DNA from: Kalmusia sp. IMI 367209
Taxonomy: Eukaryota; Ascomycota; Dothideomycetes; Pleosporales; Didymosphaeriaceae
Direction: 5' to 3'
NCBI GenBank assembly: GCA_027946365.1
Contig: JAPEUQ010000008.1
Span: 620,001-684,000, forward strand
DNA: 64,000 nucleotides
Shown: piece by piece, positions 59,969 through 64,000 of the stretch
Layout: each line of letters starts with the position of its first letter
Numbering within the stretch: position 1 is the stretch's first letter
Translations under genes and position numbers: made by a program
The notes under the pieces: model-generated
Told to the model about the DNA's origin: nothing
Seen by the model: the letters and a program-made list of their open reading frames with translations, nothing else
Database searches by the model: none

Positions 59969-62900
59969 CTAAGTTACAAGGACGGCCCGCCCTCTGTATC
60001 TCGGGTCACCTTGCGAGTGCTCAGAAGCGGGGCAACCGGTGTGCAACCCCATTCCGTACGAGCATCTTCAAAACATTATTGGCGGAAGACACTCACCACG
60101 GATCAATAAGATAAACACGGCTGGCGAAAGAGGAGTTTAATCCGTAAGCTTGTTGCCATAGCCACGGCTGGTGTCACCTTACACGTAGCAAAGAAGGCTT
60201 GCAGAAACCAAAAGTAATTTGGGCAGGGGGTGGGGTATTGTGTTATGCACGAAATATGCCTTGGAAACTCATGAGCCCCCAGGAGCGTGGAAAGACTATT
60301 ATCTTCAGCTTTCTCACAGTCTTCAGTGTAAAAGCATGGACATGAAAGAGTATGCTAGACTGTTTCCGCTTCGTATTGTCGACAACGGTTCGTTCTGGAT
60401 ATGGGTTCGTCGATAGGCATGAATGCTCATAGCGTGGATTCTTGGAACTGGACTTTCTACAAGGAATCGATCCGAACGACCAGGACAATCCTTGTGTACG
60501 TATTCCCAAGACGATGCGATGCTGCATAGGCTATGCAATGCATCAGGACTTAAGATGTACGTGTCTAGGCGCTAGCGGTATGCAGCAATGTTCGCTCATC
60601 ATCAATTCCTCGTCCGGTGAACAGCAGACACGGCCACTTCGACCTATACGCTGTTATAAAAACCACCCCGAAAATCAAAGGCCCTTTGACCTGATACTTA
60701 GACGGCTACCTTTGGCTTTGTCTATGTTCCAAATACTGTGGTTACTGGTGCGGCAGGCTGTAAAAGCCTCGGATGTATTGTCTTTCCAGCGCTTACTCTG
60801 GAGTACCCATCTTAGCTCATGAACAGGCTATAGGGTTTTGCAATCGTGCAGAAAAGCGGTGAGTGAATCTTTTCGCTCTAGAGGAATCTACATCACACTA
60901 GATGCCTGTGGCCGCCACTTTCCGGTGAGTCGACAGTGGAGCGTAAATCGAAATCGAAGCGAACAGCTACAACGGACCCATGGCTTTGTTTTTCAGGCTG
61001 GTATTGCACCAATCGAGAGCACGAGTTTAGATCTACCGCTTCACCCATCACCGCTTTTCAAGAACAGTAATTGATTGAAGTCAACAGACTCGACGTCCGC
61101 GGCCAAACGATACCACGACTAGTCTGTCGCAAAATTACGTCATGCCCATTCTTATGCAAAAGTAATACTAGTGTCTGAGCGAAAACTTGTCATTGCAACA
61201 GCCCATCCACAACGATAGGCCACTCGTGGTAACCGAGCATGGGTTTCAAAACTTGGCGTTATCGTCACAACGACTGCCACGACCTCTCAACTTGTCCTCG
61301 TTAATCTGATGCAGATGTCCCTTCAATTCTTTCAGTGAATCGCAATTCCTTGAGAGCAATCGTGTCGGAAAGACCAAACAACTCAATATTGTGGCCTCAG
61401 CCTCGTGCTCGTTTGCGATACGAAGAAATCTTGGCATCAGGTCATCTAGCTGGTGACCGGTCAGCTACAGCTGCAGAGACACGTCGCCACCTTCTATTCG
61501 ACAGATGTCTAACGCACAACATTTGAGTGCATAAAACTTGTTCTGGGGCCTTGTCAGAAGGTTAGGTCCAACAAAGACGTATGTGAGCATGTTGATCCTT
61601 GGTAGGGCGTACTCGAGGGGGCCATATGTGTGTTCTCTGTTTCATCGTAGAACATCGAACCCTGATAATGAAAAGAAGAGAAGAGTTCAAAAACCACTCA
61701 TTACCCGCCATGCTGGAGCCTGCGAACACATCAACGTAGAAAATAAGTTTATCGGGGATTGCGCTTCAGTCATTTCTTCGATTTAGAGAGTATCGATTTA
61801 AAGATATAAGTATCCATTTCACTCTTTCCTGGAACTTCCGTGGCAAGCTGAACACACATTGGCGCTGACAAGGCTGGACTTTCAGCCTTGCTGCAGCTGC
61901 CTGAGAGAGATACGAGGCGTTCCGAAACTGGCCATGCTTGACCACGTAATTAGACGGTCAGCTGAAACTGCATGGCCATGTAGTACTCATTCATTTGCGC
62001 GGTAATGTTAAGCTTTGATTGAGTTCATATTGGAAGTCGCTCGTTAAACTTAAATCGATTACCTATCAGCGTCGTCCCTCGAGCTGAGCCTTGCTTGCAA
62101 CATTAGTCACTTAGAGTGACCTTTTCTGTTGAGCGACAATGAGGCGTAGCCGACAAGGCTGTGTCGCGTAGGTAGTTCAGCCTTTCCGTATGTAATTTTT
62201 TCTATGCAACGCGCATTGGAATGGGTTTGAAACAAAGCTGCTGTTTTTGATCTCGATTTCCTGGAACGTCTTGCATGGTATCTCATCAATTAGTAAAAAA
62301 TGCATCGTAGTATAAAAAAGCGACCTATCATTTAGGTCAACAATGGCTTCTTTATGAGCTTATTATATGTCGCTCAAAACTCTTCTATAAGGCAGCTGTT
62401 ATAATGAAATATTTCCATGTTTTATACGTAGGTCTCTTATACGCTCAATCCATCCTGGATGTAGCTTTACTGACAGCTCAGGCTGATTGATGAATGCCAA
62501 AAGAATCGTCGACCCTACATAACTACTAGAGAGATAGGTCAAGATGCAGATAGCTTTGGCGTTACTATAGGTAGGATAGCTGAGATCAGGCTTACAATTC
62601 TCCATTCAATGAGCTCGATTCGCGTAGGAAACTCAAAGTTCCATGCGATGCAGTGCAGACCACCAATGTCTAAAGAGGAAACAGTCGAGGGGAAGAACAT
62701 GAAAGACTCGTTGCTTCTGACCCAGATAGAGTAAGCTTTCACTCTCTAAATGTTGTGTAGGTTTTGTGAACGCATTGCGGCGTCGGTCGGACACTTGAGA
62801 AGGTGCATGAAAGATCGAGTCTGGTCATGGGCTGCGGCCGGTCTTCACTGCATGCAATAACCTATGGACTGCAACGTAGTCGATTGGGAGACATTTTTTG

Positions 62901-63289
62901 CCTTCTACCACTTGGCCATATATGCAAACGCCGCTATGACGGCGAAGGAAATGGTGGTGATTTCTAGCTGGGTGGTAGGCAGTCATACGATACCACGCAC
63001 AGCTACGTTGAGGGAGCCCCATGTGACCTGAAGCATAGCGATGCCTTTCAGAAGCCAACCTATTTTACTTTAATCATCGGTGTGTCTCACGTCTAGAGCA
63101 AGATGCTCCAGGGGATGTATGCCGAGAAGTCAGGTACATGGCCCAGTCAATTTTGCTGGCGCGAAGCAGGAATATTCAGGCACCCCACTCTTTTTTTTAA
63201 CGACAGTATTAGGGTCTACATGCAGGAGACCACCTATCTGGGCATAATATGAGTGCACGACAGTCTACTTTGAACTGTTCGCTGAGTTA
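59969..63289. other. Gene-poor region
   Basis: Only short frames on both strands, none with a signature. A minus-strand stretch near 60323-60538 is mildly protein-like and may belong to the same broken or unresolved gene as 59524-59968. No transposon ends or transposase remnants seen. Confidence 0.45.
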
Positions 63290-63652
63290 TTACAAGCTCC
63301 TTTTCGGCCTGCTGAGCTTCGCTTGTTGGTTGATATGCCTCTTCCAAGTTTTCACTTCCCCCCTTTCACCTTTCTCATCCTTATCCTCTTCCTGGTCTCT
63401 TGGCGTTCCTGTTCTAGTTGTTATGTGATCGTGGAAAGATGCAATAGAGTCATTAGGTCCCGCTAGGTTGCATATTGAATTAGATTGAATTCCTTCCTCT
63501 GGATCGCACGTTGGGCTAGGCTGTATGTGTTTTTCTGGATCGCGGATAGAGCCAAGTTGCTCACTTGCATTTTGCGGTTGCTGAAGCGGCCGGAGGCATA
63601 GGAGAACATGAAGCAGAGGAGCCGAACGAAGGTGCTTGAAATGAATTCCCAA
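63290..63652 (-). CDS. Unknown 120-codon frame, weak
   Basis: ATG-started frame (MGIHFKHLRSAPLLHVLLCL) with a hydrophobic N-terminus that could be a signal peptide, then a polar stretch with an imperfect internal repeat (DPEKHIQPSPTCDPEEGIQSN) and a charged Lys/Glu-rich end. No family recognised; it may be a small secreted protein or chance. Confidence 0.25.
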   Translation of the reverse strand: MGIHFKHLRSAPLLHVLLCLRPLQQPQNASEQLGSIRDPEKHIQPSPTCDPEEGIQSNSICNLAGPNDSIASFHDHITTRTGTPRDQEEDKDEKGERGEVKTWKRHINQQAKLSRPKRSL

Positions 63653-64000
63653 GCACCAATAATGTTTACTGAATGGGGACTGTGGCTACTTAAGAGACCG
63701 TAGACAATAAAGGTGATTAGTCCGCTGTGGGAGTTTGATCTCGTAATGCTACTCTTGCCCGGATTCTTCGTGAATTACAATCTATTCAGTCGCTCTAAAA
63801 AAACCCACGTGTTGCACTCACGCAGTTTCTTAGCGCGAATCGCAAATCACAGACAGCCTTAGGAGAAGATAAATTAAGGGGTGGGGGTATTAAGGATCAT
63901 CCAGTTCATCTTCCATAGTGTTATTTGAATCAGACTTTCGTCCCGAACAGGTTCGTTGGTATGTAACATAGTTTATGTGCAGCGAAGATGGTGATCGCGC
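63653..64000. other. Right edge, nothing recognised
   Basis: AT-rich sequence with one CACGTG hexamer near 63808; no coding signal. Confidence 0.5.

Noticed and set aside
1..64000. CRISPR arrays, rRNA genes, intact transposons or viral insertions
   Set aside because: No regularly spaced repeats, rRNA segments, terminal inverted repeats, transposase or reverse-transcriptase motifs were seen. tRNA genes were not searched systematically.

Overview
The window looks like nuclear DNA of a filamentous ascomycete (Pezizomycotina; a Dothideomycete is my guess from gene style, not shown). The evidence is many short introns (about 45-120 bp, GT...AG), no operons, TATA boxes ahead of several starts, and typical fungal families: WSC, Zn2Cys6, HET, NACHT-ankyrin, Dal5-type transporters, coronin, Pex11 and Atg33. 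Exon joins below were worked out by eye from splice sites, reading phase and family likeness; no alignment was run.

Layout. 0-1.1 kb: 5' part of a Gcs1-type ArfGAP. 3.2-3.8 kb: small secreted cysteine protein. 4.7-6.3 kb: WSC-domain membrane sensor. 8.4-9.9 kb: 2,4-dienoyl-CoA reductase ending in SKL, with an upstream in-frame exon that looks like a mitochondrial presequence. 10.2-12.8 kb: Atg33-like protein and a single-pass membrane protein. 13.2-13.6 kb: unknown small protein. 14.2-18.1 kb: secreted beta-lactamase-fold protein lacking its SxxK motif, divergent from a Zn2Cys6 regulator. 18.6-19.9 kb: secreted repeat protein. 22.7-24.6 kb: MFS transporter.

25.3-46.5 kb is an accessory block with three large genes of the classes used in fungal non-self recognition: a HET-domain gene, a STAND-N-terminus-like gene and a NACHT-ankyrin gene. 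Each has its reading frame broken once or twice. Among them sits an intact divergent pair, a Dal5/Soa1-family transporter and a Jlp1/TauD-type dioxygenase, that would make a small sulfonate uptake and desulfonation module. 48.1-49.1 kb is an SDR gene with two in-frame stops.

49.9-56.9 kb returns to housekeeping-like genes: a tetraspanning membrane protein, a GPI-anchored surface protein, coronin and a Pex11-like peroxin. 57-64 kb is gene-poor; only pieces of a possible membrane-protein gene near 59.5-60.0 kb stand out.

No CRISPR, rRNA or intact transposon was recognised. The most interesting signals are the concentration of broken incompatibility-type genes, the possible dual-targeted reductase, the SxxK-less beta-lactamase homologue and the sulfonate gene pair.
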